15,919 nucleotides of DNA from DATLXH01 sp035576005 (GTDB taxonomy: Bacteria; Acidobacteriota; Thermoanaerobaculia; Gp7-AA8). Positions 1-7,011 of the stretch are shown here, one piece after another (within the stretch, counting starts at the first letter, position 1; every line of letters starts with the position of its first letter). A model generated the notes under the pieces. It saw only the letters and a list, made by a program, of their open reading frames with translations. It was not told where the DNA came from and did not search any database. Both the position numbers and the translations under genes were made by a program. The stretch spans positions 1-15,919 of the forward strand of contig DATLXH010000013.1 in the NCBI GenBank assembly GCA_035576005.1, written 5' to 3'.

Positions 1-86
1 TCCTGGAGCTCGGTCAGGAAACGATCGTCAAGTGTCTTTACGCTGAGACGGTCGAGTTCCGTCCTTTTCGGTCGCGTCGAACCCAT
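1..86 (-). CDS. Unrecognised protein, 5' end only (runs off the left edge)
   Basis: An open minus-strand frame starts at an ATG at 84-86 and stays open to the edge (28 codons, beginning MGSTRPKRTELDRLSVKTL). The sequence upstream on that strand contains GGAGGGGG about 9 nt before the ATG, a good ribosome binding site. An ATG slightly further upstream (89-91) is in another frame that stops quickly. The visible residues are basic and hydrophilic, with no signal peptide, so the product is probably cytoplasmic. Too little is present to assign a family. Confidence 0.5.
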   Translation of the reverse strand, partial: MGSTRPKRTELDRLSVKTLDDRFLTELQ

Positions 87-114
87 AGCATGCCCCCTCC
101 TGATTCTGAAAGGT

Positions 115-126
115 TGCCATATGGCA
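115..126. promoter_or_regulatory. 12-bp perfect palindrome upstream of the gene ending at 86
   Basis: TGCCATATGGCA is a perfect 12-bp palindrome in the 82-bp gap between two minus-strand genes, about 30 bp upstream of the start codon at 86. A dimeric repressor could bind it, but a 12-bp palindrome can occur by chance and no second copy was seen. Confidence 0.25.
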
Positions 127-168
127 CCATGGGAGGGGCGATAGAAGCGTGCCAACGCCGAGCGGTTC

Positions 169-921
169 TTACGGAATCAACGTCACCGTTGTGGTGCTGT
201 TTCTTTGATACTTTTGTCCCAGCCCCGATCCGGAATCGGCTTCGGTGTGACGGGTCGCAACCAGGCGATCGCCGCGCTGGATGAATGTCCAGCCCTCTTT
301 CCGGCTGTTGTCGAAAGTAAGAATGAGAAACCCTGCTTTGACTTTCGCCTCGCCCTCAGCGGCGAGCGGAATGCCGTCCTCACCGATCCAGATCGTCATG
401 GTTTCTTCGATCTTCTTTATGTGCTTGCGCTCTCGTGCCGAGAGCCTGGAGTTGATCTTTAACGAAAGTATCGTGGCCTTTCGGCCCTGAAATACGCCCG
501 CTCTGGAGCCGATGACTGCAGCACTGTGAAGAATCTCCAGCATGGCGGGACCGAAGTTCAGAGACGCCTGGGCATCGAGCGCATCGATGCTGCCGATGGC
601 TCCTCTGGTTGGGGATCCGTTCTCGGGATTCCCACGTTTAGCCCGGAGCTCTTTTTCCGATTGTTCGAGAAGCTCGCGCGGGTAGAGGATACGAATCCCT
701 TCGGCGCTGTCTTCGACCTGCACCGAGACGCGGGCCTGCTCGGTATCCGGTTTGTCGTCGTCCTTGACCTCACGCGAGGTCTGACGCTCGAGCGTTGCCC
801 GGATTGGCTCCCTGCCACGCAATCGATCCAGAGTGCCACGCAGGTCTGACAGGACGTCGGCGGCTGCGATGGCGGGGCTGAGTGCAAGCAGGGTCAGCAC
901 GAAAATGAGTATTCGATTCAA
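169..921 (-). CDS. Exported protein of unknown function
   Basis: The protein is 250 aa and not recognised. The preferred start is the TTG at 919-921, preceded by GGGAGA at a suitable distance. It places a clear Sec signal peptide at the very N-terminus (MNRILIFVLTLLALSPAIAA, cleavage near residue 20-21). The frame is open 39 codons further upstream, but that extension would bury the signal peptide. The mature part is hydrophilic. It has a charged segment at about 50-70 and a C-terminal half that reads as alternating beta strands (GFLILTFDNS, GWTFIQRGDRLVATRH). A periplasmic LolA-like or other beta-rich fold is possible, but this is a guess. There is no Cys at the cleavage site, so it is not a lipoprotein. 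It lies 150 bp downstream of the M24 peptidase gene on the same strand. Confidence 0.75.
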   Translation of the reverse strand: MNRILIFVLTLLALSPAIAAADVLSDLRGTLDRLRGREPIRATLERQTSREVKDDDKPDTEQARVSVQVEDSAEGIRILYPRELLEQSEKELRAKRGNPENGSPTRGAIGSIDALDAQASLNFGPAMLEILHSAAVIGSRAGVFQGRKATILSLKINSRLSARERKHIKKIEETMTIWIGEDGIPLAAEGEAKVKAGFLILTFDNSRKEGWTFIQRGDRLVATRHTEADSGSGLGQKYQRNSTTTVTLIP

Positions 922-1038
922 GAAGGGTCTCCCGGGAAAAAAAGCGATGGATGAGCGGAGCGGAGGAGCGCAGGCCTTAGACGTTGTCGGTTTCGGAAAG
1001 GTGTTGCGCACCGCCTCCCGGATAAGCAGGCGCGGCAA

Positions 1039-1067
1039 AGCGGTTCCGCCCTCGCGGCGGGACCGCT
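1039..1067 (-). terminator. Stem-loop just after the M24 peptidase gene, possible terminator
   Basis: A 12-bp stem (arms 1039-1050 and 1056-1067, one G-T pair, 5-nt loop) begins 4 nt beyond the stop codon of the minus-strand M24 gene. Only three T residues follow the stem on the minus strand. It may be a weak intrinsic terminator or a 3'-end stabilising hairpin. Confidence 0.45.
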
Positions 1068-1071
1068 CTCA

Positions 1072-2553
1072 TCATTTCATCCACGCCTCGATTTCGGCGA
1101 CTGTTCGCGGCGCTCCTCCTGAGAGGAGTCGCGGAGCGCCATTCGTCACCAGGATGTCATCCTCGATCCGAACACCGATCCCGTCGTAACGGTCCAGCGC
1201 CGCAGCAATCGTCTTGCGGTCCGACTCGCTGAGCTTGAGGTACGTGGCATTCGCCAGCACGTCATTCTTGCGAACATAAATCCCAGGCTCGTTCGTGAGC
1301 GCCATCCCAGCCTCGAACTTCCTGGTCCTGTCGGAGACGTCGTGCACGTCGAGTCCTACATGATGGCCAATGCCGTGGAGGAAATAGAGTCGCACCTGAT
1401 CGAGCTCGTTGCGTGTGATGAGACCGAGGTCAAGAAGAGTTCTTCCGAGAATTTCCTGGGCCTTCTCATGGACATCCGAGAAGGATTTACCGACCGTCAT
1501 CAGGGCGATCGACTGCTCCTGCGCCGCAAGAACGGCCTCGTAGATCGTCCGCTGCTCCGGTGAGAAGGTGCCATCGGCGGGGAATGTCCGCGTCACGTCA
1601 GCGGTGTAGCCTTCGACTTCCGCCCCGATGTCGGCCAGCAGCAGACCCTCCCTCTCAATCGGATCATTGTTTGTGTCGTAGTGCAGCGTCGTGGCGTTCC
1701 TTCCCGATGCGACGATCGACGGGAACCCGTAGCAGCAGGCGCCGAGATTCCGGAACGTGTACTCGATTGTGGCCTCGAGCTCGTACTCATGGTTCGCGCT
1801 TTTTACGCGGCGCATCGCGGCCTTGTGAGCCTCGACCGTGATATCGATCGCCCGGGTCAGAAGAGCGACTTCCGAAGGACTTTTCAACTCCCGCATATCG
1901 TGGACGAGGCGGCTTGCGTTGCGGATTCGAATCTCGGGATAACGCCGCTTCAGCTCCTCGGCGAAGAGCATCTCCGGCGTCGCATCTTCACGCGCGTGCG
2001 GCCGCGCGCCAAGGAGGAGCCAGATCTCGGCGCGTCCCTCGTTCATCGCTTCGCGGAAAGCCAGCATTGCCGGTTGCCGGTAAGTTCGGTACTGGCGTGC
2101 ATCGCCCCAGGAACCGCCCGTCAGTGCGGCATCGATGAACGCTTTGAGCTGCGGGTACGCGTAGATTGACTTGATTCCGGTCCGCTCCCGCATGACTTCG
2201 AAGCTGTCGATGCGACCCGTCCACACCTCGCGAAGCGGGTCGCGGTTGCGAGTGAACAGCGTCTCGCGGTGGACTGTCTCCCCGGGCACGATCGTAAGCG
2301 CCGTGTCGGGCGCTTCGACTCCGGTAAGGTAAAGGATGTCGTCATGCTGCCGGTAGGCGAAATCGACATCGCCATTGCGATTGAACGTGCGCGCCGGCAG
2401 CGCGACGAACAACGCATTCGGCCCGAGGGCCGTTGCGAGCCGGCTCCGTCGTTCGGTCAGTTCCTCAGGAGAGACGCGCGTGGCAGTGGGAGCAGCGACG
2501 CTGACGAGAGTTGACGAGAGAGCAACCAGCAAAAAGATCAGGTGCTTGCGCAT
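1072..2553 (-). CDS. Exported M24 family Xaa-Pro aminopeptidase (PepP-like)
   Basis: This 493-aa metallopeptidase should remove N-terminal residues preceding proline. Residues 1-21 form a Sec signal peptide (MRKHLIFLLVALSSTLVSVAA), so it should work outside the cytoplasm, unlike E. coli PepP. An N-terminal aminopeptidase P domain (about 28-200) precedes the pita-bread catalytic domain (about 225-480). All five dinuclear metal ligands of the family can be placed: D308 (LLADIG), D319 (YTADVT), H397 (HGIGHH), E422 (NEPG) and E464 (RIEDD). The start is fixed by GGAGG 5 nt upstream of ATG 2553. The gene is divergent from the exported M3 oligopeptidase gene at 2707, and together they suggest extracytoplasmic peptide degradation. 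Confidence 0.95.
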   Translation of the reverse strand: MRKHLIFLLVALSSTLVSVAAPTATRVSPEELTERRSRLATALGPNALFVALPARTFNRNGDVDFAYRQHDDILYLTGVEAPDTALTIVPGETVHRETLFTRNRDPLREVWTGRIDSFEVMRERTGIKSIYAYPQLKAFIDAALTGGSWGDARQYRTYRQPAMLAFREAMNEGRAEIWLLLGARPHAREDATPEMLFAEELKRRYPEIRIRNASRLVHDMRELKSPSEVALLTRAIDITVEAHKAAMRRVKSANHEYELEATIEYTFRNLGACCYGFPSIVASGRNATTLHYDTNNDPIEREGLLLADIGAEVEGYTADVTRTFPADGTFSPEQRTIYEAVLAAQEQSIALMTVGKSFSDVHEKAQEILGRTLLDLGLITRNELDQVRLYFLHGIGHHVGLDVHDVSDRTRKFEAGMALTNEPGIYVRKNDVLANATYLKLSESDRKTIAAALDRYDGIGVRIEDDILVTNGAPRLLSGGAPRTVAEIEAWMK

Positions 2554-2602
2554 GACTACCTCCAGAACGCCATCCTACCGGAAGAGCAGCGCCCCGCGGA
2601 CT

Positions 2603-2629
2603 GATCACCCTCTGGCGTTCGAGGTGATC
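2603..2629. promoter_or_regulatory. Inverted repeat in the divergent peptidase intergenic region, possible operator
   Basis: GATCACC (2603-2609) and GGTGATC (2623-2629) form a perfect 7-bp inverted repeat with a 13-bp spacer, so half-site centres are 20 bp apart, about two helical turns. It sits between the divergent M24 and M3 peptidase genes, where one regulator could control both. The spacing suits a dimeric DNA-binding protein. The regulator is unknown. Confidence 0.35.
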
Positions 2630-2706
2630 CGTGTATCTCTTAAAACATTGTCATCAGTCAGGGTGCCGGCATCGGCGTACCATGACGCCGCAAACAGGAG
2701 CCTTCA

Positions 2707-4725
2707 ATGAGCCGACGTAATTCGTCTGGAACGCTGCTTCGTCGTACCATGGCCGCCGTTTTCATGGCCGGAGCTCTTCTCGAGAACACCGCGGACGCTG
2801 CGACTGATCGGGTCACGATCCCGATCCTGGACGACGTCACGCTGACCGCTTCCTGTTCGCAGGTCCTGACCGACGCGCGTGCACGCGTGGCGGCCATGGA
2901 GGCGGTTGCACTCGGCGCCGTCACTCCCGAGAACATTCTCGATCAGTGGGACAAGGACCAGATCATGATCGAGAACGTCACCGGCCCGGTGGCGATCCTC
3001 AACAATGTCCACCCTGACAAGAAGGTTCGAGACGCTGCGGATGAATGCTCTCTCAAAGTCTCGAGCTTCTATACCGAGCTTTTCCAGAATGAAAAACTCT
3101 ACGAGCGCGTCAGGAAGGTAAAGCCGGCGACCGCCGTTCAGCGGCAGTTTCAGAAAGATCTTCTCGACGCGTTCGAGGACAGCGGAGTTTCGCTGCCCGT
3201 GGCAAAGAGGAGGCGGTTCAAGGAGATCTCCGACCGGCTGACGGAACTGAGCCAGGAGTTCGGCAAGAATGTCCGCGACAACACCACGAAGCTAAGCTTC
3301 AAACCCCAGGAGTACGAAGGTCTGCCGAAGGCATATCTGGACCGCGTGACCCGCGACGCGAGCGGAAACATCGTGGTGGGTTTCGATTACCCCGACTTCA
3401 ATCCCTTCATGGCGAACTCCCGGAGCGAGTCTGCCCGCAAGCGTTACTACACCTCGTACATGCAGCGTGGCACGAAGCGAAATCTCGATCTGCTCGATGA
3501 AGTCGTGACGCTGCGCAAAGAGATTGCCGCACTCTATGGGGTCAAGAGCTACGCGCATTACGTGACCAAGAGACGGATGGTCGAGAACCCGGAGACTGTC
3601 AGCAGATTTCTCACGGAAGTGAAAGACGTCGTAACGTCAGCGGAGAAAAAAGATCTTGCCGAGTTGAGCCAGCTCAAGGCTGAGATGACCGGTGCGGCGC
3701 CAGGCTCCACCAGGATCAATCGATGGGATCTCGATTTCTATCGGGAACGCCTTCGCGAGAAACGGTTCAAGATCGACCAGGAAGCGCTCCGAAAATACTT
3801 CCCCACGAAGCAGGCTGTCGCCTGGCTTCTTGATGTCAGCGAACAGATGTACGGCATCAAGTTCGAGCGCGCCTCGGTGCCGCTATGGCACGAAGACGCG
3901 ATGTTCTTCGACCTCAGGGACACGGACTCGAACAAATTCATCGGGAGCGTTTACCTCGACCTCTATCCCCGTGAGGGAAAGTACAAACACGCCGCTGCGT
4001 GGCCGGTGAGGGGAGTGAGTCGCAAGGCCGGACGAACACCGATCACTGCGCTGGTTTGCAACTTCGATCGCAACGGACTGACGCATGACGAGGTCGAGAC
4101 GTTGTTTCATGAATTCGGTCATGCGCTCCACGGCGTCTTGTCGAATACGGAATATAACCAGCACGCTGGCACGAGCGTGCAGCGCGACTTCGTGGAAGCG
4201 CCGTCCCAGATGTTCGAGGAGTGGACGATCCGCCAGGAAAGTCTGCAGCTCATGAAGAAGAGCTGCCCCGAATGTCCGGTCATGGACAAGGAGTTGATCG
4301 ATCGTCTCGACTCAGCCCGCCGGTTCGGTAAGGGAATCGCGTACGCGCGTCAGTACCTCTACGCCGCGTACGACATGGCACTCGCAGCCGAGACTCCCGG
4401 CAAAGCGATGGATGTCTGGCGCGCAATGGAAGAAGGCTCGCCGATGGGACACGTGCAGGACACGCAATTCCCCGGATCATTCGGGCATATCACCGGTGGG
4501 TATGCGGCGGGGTACTACGGCTACATGTGGTCGGAGGTCATCGCGCTCGACATGCTGTCGGCGTTCGGGAACAAGATCATGGATCCAAAGACCGGCCGGC
4601 GCTTCCGCGAGATGGTTCTGAGTCGGGGAGGAGAGGAGCCTGCGAAGCAACTGGTGGAGCGGTTTCTTGGACGTCCTGTGAGCAGTAGCGCATTCTTCGC
4701 CGAGATCAGCGGAAAGAAACGGTAG
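2707..4725 (+). CDS. Exported M3 family zinc oligopeptidase
   Basis: The 672-aa protein is a thimet-oligopeptidase-type metalloendopeptidase that cleaves short peptides inside a deep channel. The zinc site is intact: HEFGH at 468-472 (H468, E469, H472), with the third ligand E497 in the downstream VEAPSQ segment. The family's substrate-binding block SFGHITGGYAAGYYGYMW is at 591-608 (H594, Y599, Y603). The length is normal for M3. The first 32 residues look like a signal peptide: an Arg-rich start, a hydrophobic stretch at about 14-25 and ADA-A near 29-32. Most characterised M3A enzymes are cytoplasmic or organellar, so the export signal is notable. C50, C114 and a CPEC pair (520-523) could form disulfides. 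AGGAG lies 6 nt before the ATG. The gene is divergent from the M24 peptidase. Confidence 0.95.
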   Translation: MSRRNSSGTLLRRTMAAVFMAGALLENTADAATDRVTIPILDDVTLTASCSQVLTDARARVAAMEAVALGAVTPENILDQWDKDQIMIENVTGPVAILNNVHPDKKVRDAADECSLKVSSFYTELFQNEKLYERVRKVKPATAVQRQFQKDLLDAFEDSGVSLPVAKRRRFKEISDRLTELSQEFGKNVRDNTTKLSFKPQEYEGLPKAYLDRVTRDASGNIVVGFDYPDFNPFMANSRSESARKRYYTSYMQRGTKRNLDLLDEVVTLRKEIAALYGVKSYAHYVTKRRMVENPETVSRFLTEVKDVVTSAEKKDLAELSQLKAEMTGAAPGSTRINRWDLDFYRERLREKRFKIDQEALRKYFPTKQAVAWLLDVSEQMYGIKFERASVPLWHEDAMFFDLRDTDSNKFIGSVYLDLYPREGKYKHAAAWPVRGVSRKAGRTPITALVCNFDRNGLTHDEVETLFHEFGHALHGVLSNTEYNQHAGTSVQRDFVEAPSQMFEEWTIRQESLQLMKKSCPECPVMDKELIDRLDSARRFGKGIAYARQYLYAAYDMALAAETPGKAMDVWRAMEEGSPMGHVQDTQFPGSFGHITGGYAAGYYGYMWSEVIALDMLSAFGNKIMDPKTGRRFREMVLSRGGEEPAKQLVERFLGRPVSSSAFFAEISGKKR

Positions 4726-4743
4726 CGGGATGGAGGGAAGGCC

Positions 4744-4766
4744 GGTCGGTTTCGCCACGTCCGACC
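4744..4766 (+). terminator. Weak hairpin after the M3 peptidase gene
   Basis: GGTCGG (4744-4749) pairs with CCGACC (4761-4766) across an 11-nt loop, and a short TTTT follows at about 4775. It lies between the convergent M3 and DUF309 genes. The stem is short, so it is at best a weak terminator. Confidence 0.3.
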
Positions 4767-4787
4767 TGGGGAGCTTTTAAATGTGGG

Positions 4788-5135
4788 TTAGTCATTCACC
4801 GGCCTTATCTGAGGCGATGGTGGTCGTCTACCGTCCCGGATCGCATTCTCGGCTTCCTGGATGACGTTCCGAATTTTCGGGCCATCGAAACCTCGCCAGT
4901 TCTGCACCTTGTCCGCAGCGATGATTCCTTCCTCGAGTCGTTCGATGGCGGCTCGCTCGGTTCCCCGGTCCACGTGATGAAGTCCTGTGGCGAGCTGGAG
5001 GAAGACGCGGACGAACTCGACCTCGTCACGGACTGCTTCGAAGAAGAGATCCTCGAACTCGTCTGCCGCCTCGGCGTAGTCGCCCTGTTCCATGAGCTGG
5101 AGCCCCAGCAGGAATCGTGAGTCGCGTTCGATCAT
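4788..5135 (-). CDS. DUF309 domain protein
   Basis: This small helical protein of 115 aa matches the DUF309 pattern. An N-terminal F-x-x-G-x-x-x-x-x-x-G-D-Y segment (8-20) is followed by an acidic helix (EAADEFEDLFFEA), then EFVRVFLQLATGLHHVDRG (about 40-58), where the family carries its R/FLQG-LIQLA-xxHH block. The function of DUF309 is not established. Members are predicted to form compact helical bundles with conserved His and Glu residues, which hints at metal or ligand binding. There is no signal peptide, so it is probably cytoplasmic. ATG 5135 is preceded by a modest GAAGAG. Two small hairpins and a large palindromic repeat lie upstream. Confidence 0.85.
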   Translation of the reverse strand: MIERDSRFLLGLQLMEQGDYAEAADEFEDLFFEAVRDEVEFVRVFLQLATGLHHVDRGTERAAIERLEEGIIAADKVQNWRGFDGPKIRNVIQEAENAIRDGRRPPSPQIRPVND

Positions 5136-5160
5136 GGTTGCTCTTCGATCTGTCTACCCC

Positions 5161-5194
5161 GGGCGGATGTACCGCCCAGGCTTCTGATGAAGCC
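5161..5194. repeat. Two tandem small hairpins upstream of the DUF309 gene
   Basis: GGGCGG/CCGCCC (5161-5166 and 5172-5177, 5-nt loop) is followed one base later by GGCTTC/GAAGCC (5179-5184 and 5189-5194, 4-nt loop). On the minus strand they fall in the likely leader or upstream region of the DUF309 gene. They may belong to the same intergenic repeat as the palindrome at 5216-5292, or be a leader structure. No known riboswitch was recognised. Confidence 0.45.
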
Positions 5195-5215
5195 ACGAAC
5201 ATTGGCCGTGCTGTT

Positions 5216-5292
5216 TTGTGGCCGGACATTCCAATGTCCGGCGCGCCGGAGGCGCGAGCGAAACCGCCGGACATTGGAATGTCCGGCCACAA
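5216..5292. repeat. 77-bp nested palindromic repeat
   Basis: Two perfect 28-bp inverted arms (5216-5243 and 5265-5292) flank a 21-bp spacer. Each arm contains a 20-bp near-palindrome: CCGGACATTCCAATGTCCGG at 5222-5241, and the same sequence with a GG centre at 5267-5286. The spacer edge adds another small hairpin, CGCGCC-GGA-GGCGCG (5242-5256). The DNA can therefore fold either as one long hairpin or as a three-way arrangement of small hairpins. This is typical of REP/BIME-like or MITE-like intergenic elements. No transposase is nearby. Confidence 0.85.
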
Positions 5293-5325
5293 TCGCCTCC
5301 TGCGGTACCAGGGAGGGACGCTTCA

Positions 5326-5366
5326 TCACCTCTTCACCGGCGTGTCCTCACGCTGTTAACCCGCTC
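5326..5366. repeat. Copy A of a roughly 40-bp intergenic repeat
   Basis: This stretch matches 15547-15584 at about 34 of 38 aligned positions with one 3-nt gap. The shared blocks are TCACCTC, TCACC, GCGT, TCC and a 13-bp end TGTTAACCCGCTC. It ends 5 bp from the stop codon of the TMEM175-like gene and begins 33 bp after the palindromic repeat. Its nature is unknown. Confidence 0.6.
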
Positions 5367-5370
5367 GGTC

Positions 5371-5982
5371 TCAAGAGTCCGCATCGTCCTGCGCTTCCGA
5401 TTCCTGCGCTTCCAGAACCTTAGTCTCGATACGGCGGTCTGGTTTGAGCCAGATTAAAGCGACGAGCACATAGATCGCTCCGGCAATCGCGGGGTGAACG
5501 AACGCGAGTGGGACGGCGACTGCGTAGAGAAGTACCGAGAAAGGTCCTTTGCGATCGTGTCCGATTGCCTTTTCCAGAGTCGAGCCGGGCCCCTGGTGGG
5601 CGGTGATCCGGTTCTGAAGAATCCAAAAGGCAAGTCCGCACATGAACAGCACCGTACCGTAGGTAGCGGTTGGGACCGCAGCGAGATGGTTCTTACCCAT
5701 CCAGGCCGTGGCGAACGGAATCAGTGAGAGCCAGAACAGAAGATGCAGATTCGCCCAGAGCACGATTCCGTTGAGCTCCTCAGCTGCATGGAACAGGTGG
5801 TGGTGGCTGTTCCAGTAGATCCCCAGCATCACGAAGCTCAGCAGGTAGGCGAGCAGCACGGGGATGACAGGCTGCAGGGCAGCGAGCTCGACTCCACGCG
5901 GCGCCGGCAGTTCGAGAACCATGATGGTGATGAGAATGGCGATCACGCCGTCGCTGAACGCCTCGAGTCGGTGGGTTTTCAA
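5371..5982 (-). CDS. TMEM175-family potassium channel (DUF1211)
   Basis: This 203-aa integral membrane protein opens with the TMEM175 signature R-x-x-x-F-S-D-G (R5, F9, S10, D11, G12) followed by AILITIMVLELP. About six hydrophobic segments are visible, near 12-25, 38-57, 73-93, 104-123, 148-162 and 164-180. That matches bacterial TMEM175 proteins, which assemble as tetrameric K+ channels lacking the classical selectivity-filter motif. The C-terminal tail is hydrophilic and acidic. The start is a TTG (5980-5982) giving a direct entry into the signature, with GGAG about 10 nt upstream. The gene is divergent from the STAS gene at 6137 and ends beside an intergenic repeat. Confidence 0.9.
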   Translation of the reverse strand: MKTHRLEAFSDGVIAILITIMVLELPAPRGVELAALQPVIPVLLAYLLSFVMLGIYWNSHHHLFHAAEELNGIVLWANLHLLFWLSLIPFATAWMGKNHLAAVPTATYGTVLFMCGLAFWILQNRITAHQGPGSTLEKAIGHDRKGPFSVLLYAVAVPLAFVHPAIAGAIYVLVALIWLKPDRRIETKVLEAQESEAQDDADS

Positions 5983-6098
5983 GTAGTCGCGCTCCGGCGT
6001 TGTGATCCGTTCAACATGGCTGCATTATCAGTTGTTTCGGTTTCGGGTTGCCTGCTCCTAAAGGAGATCGCCCGCGAGGTGCAGAGCCGCACGCAGGG

Positions 6099-6104
6099 TA
6101 TAAT
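6099..6104 (+). promoter_or_regulatory. Consensus -10 box (TATAAT) for the partner-switching module
   Basis: A perfect TATAAT lies upstream of the STAS gene. No good -35 hexamer is visible at 16-18 bp spacing. Transcription would start near 6111, leaving a leader of about 26 nt before the TTG at 6137. This supports the TTG rather than ATG 6122 as the start codon. Confidence 0.55.
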
Positions 6105-6136
6105 TCGCCGCTTTCTTCTGAATGACCGGAGGCGTT

Positions 6137-6505
6137 TTGGCGAATCCATTTTCCGTTACCCGCAGCACCGAGCAGAATCTGACGATTCTGGCTCTCGTAG
6201 GCTTCCTCGACGCACATACGGCACCGGAATTCGAGAATGCAATTCAGCAGGAGCTCGACGCCGACAACATCCGGCTGATCGTCGACTGCAGCAAACTGAC
6301 TTACATTTCCTCAGCTGGTCTCGGCGTCTTCATGGGATTCATCGAAGAGCTGCGCGAGCGAGGCGGCGATATCAAGATCTGTGCACTTTCACCGAAGGTC
6401 GAACAGGTATTCGAGATTCTCGGCTTCCCCGCTCTGTACGATATCCTCGCCGATGTACCCGCCACCGTGCAGCGTTTCGCAGACAGCCCGATCAAGCAGG
6501 TCTGA
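6137..6505 (+). CDS. STAS-domain anti-anti-sigma factor (RsbV/SpoIIAA-like)
   Basis: The protein is 122 aa from the TTG at 6137. In partner switching, the unphosphorylated form binds the anti-sigma kinase and frees its target; phosphorylation by the kinase inactivates it. A single STAS domain covers the length. The phosphorylation loop is YISSAGLGVF, with S59 aligning to the conserved Ser of RsbV. GGAGG at 6128-6132 precedes the TTG. An in-frame ATG at 6122 lacks a ribosome binding site and sits very close to the predicted transcription start. One nucleotide separates its stop codon from the ATG of the kinase gene, so the pair is almost certainly translationally coupled. Confidence 0.93.
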   Translation: MANPFSVTRSTEQNLTILALVGFLDAHTAPEFENAIQQELDADNIRLIVDCSKLTYISSAGLGVFMGFIEELRERGGDIKICALSPKVEQVFEILGFPALYDILADVPATVQRFADSPIKQV

Positions 6506-6506
6506 T

Positions 6507-6938
6507 ATGACATTCGAGCAGGCATTCACCCTCAACGTGCCGTCCACGACGCAGAACCTGGCGTTGATCAGGGACTTCGTCAACCGGATCTCATCCCAGG
6601 CCGGATTCGATGCCGACGAGATGGCCAAGCTCGAGCTTGCGGTTGATGAGGCCTGCGCGAACGTAATCGAGCACGCGTACGAAGGGGAAGAAGGCAAGCA
6701 GGTGATGGTGAACGCGAGCTTCGACGACGAAGTGCTGCGGATCACCGTCGTTGACACGGGGAAAGGATTCGACCCGTCAGGAGTGCATCAGGCGAATCTC
6801 CGCGAGCTCGCGGAAAAAAGGCGGACGGGTGGATTGGGCATGCGGCTGATTCAGTCGCTCATGGACGAAGTTCACTACGAGATCGGGCCCGGCAACAAGA
6901 ACGAACTGCAGATGGTGAAGCGGCTCCGCAAGCCGTGA
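6507..6938 (+). CDS. RsbW/SpoIIAB-like anti-sigma factor serine kinase
   Basis: This is a 143-aa GHKL ATPase (HATPase_c_2). The family phosphorylates STAS anti-anti-sigma factors and sequesters a sigma factor or another output protein. The N-box is ELAVDEACANVIEHAY (E48, N52), the G1 box is DTGKGFDP (D83, G85, G87), and the G2 box is RRTGGLGMRLIQSLMD (G108, G109, G111). All the nucleotide-binding signatures are intact, so it should be an active kinase. The start ATG at 6507 gives the usual family length. The frame extends further upstream but overlaps the STAS gene. The natural substrate is the adjacent STAS protein. No SigB-type sigma factor is encoded in this window. Confidence 0.93.
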   Translation: MTFEQAFTLNVPSTTQNLALIRDFVNRISSQAGFDADEMAKLELAVDEACANVIEHAYEGEEGKQVMVNASFDDEVLRITVVDTGKGFDPSGVHQANLRELAEKRRTGGLGMRLIQSLMDEVHYEIGPGNKNELQMVKRLRKP

Positions 6939-7011
6939 CGACCAACCTTCCTGTTGTCTTCTCGTTTCCCGACGACGCTTACAGGACACCTCGATTGTCA
7001 TGCAGGCTTGA

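Noticed and set aside
922..1038. N-terminal extension of the exported protein up to 1038
   Set aside because: It would place about 39 polar and basic residues before a clear signal peptide. TTG 921 has a better ribosome binding site.
2648..2653. TTGTCA as a -35 box for the M3 peptidase gene
   Set aside because: No acceptable -10 hexamer lies 16-18 bp downstream; the nearest candidate is at about 25 bp.
5117..5457. Several short overlapping frames through the palindromic repeat on both strands
   Set aside because: They exist because the palindrome lacks stop codons in several frames. Their sequences are translations of the repeat with no independent support.
5743..6510. 255-codon plus-strand open frame across the TMEM175 and STAS genes
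   Set aside because: It overlaps two well-supported genes in other frames, is very rich in Arg/His, and has no recognisable domain.
6942..6955. CCAACCTTCCTGTT as a third copy of the ECF-type motif, upstream of the phosphatase at 7012
   Set aside because: It resembles the -35-like block of copy 2 but has an extra base and no TGTAyTC at the required distance.
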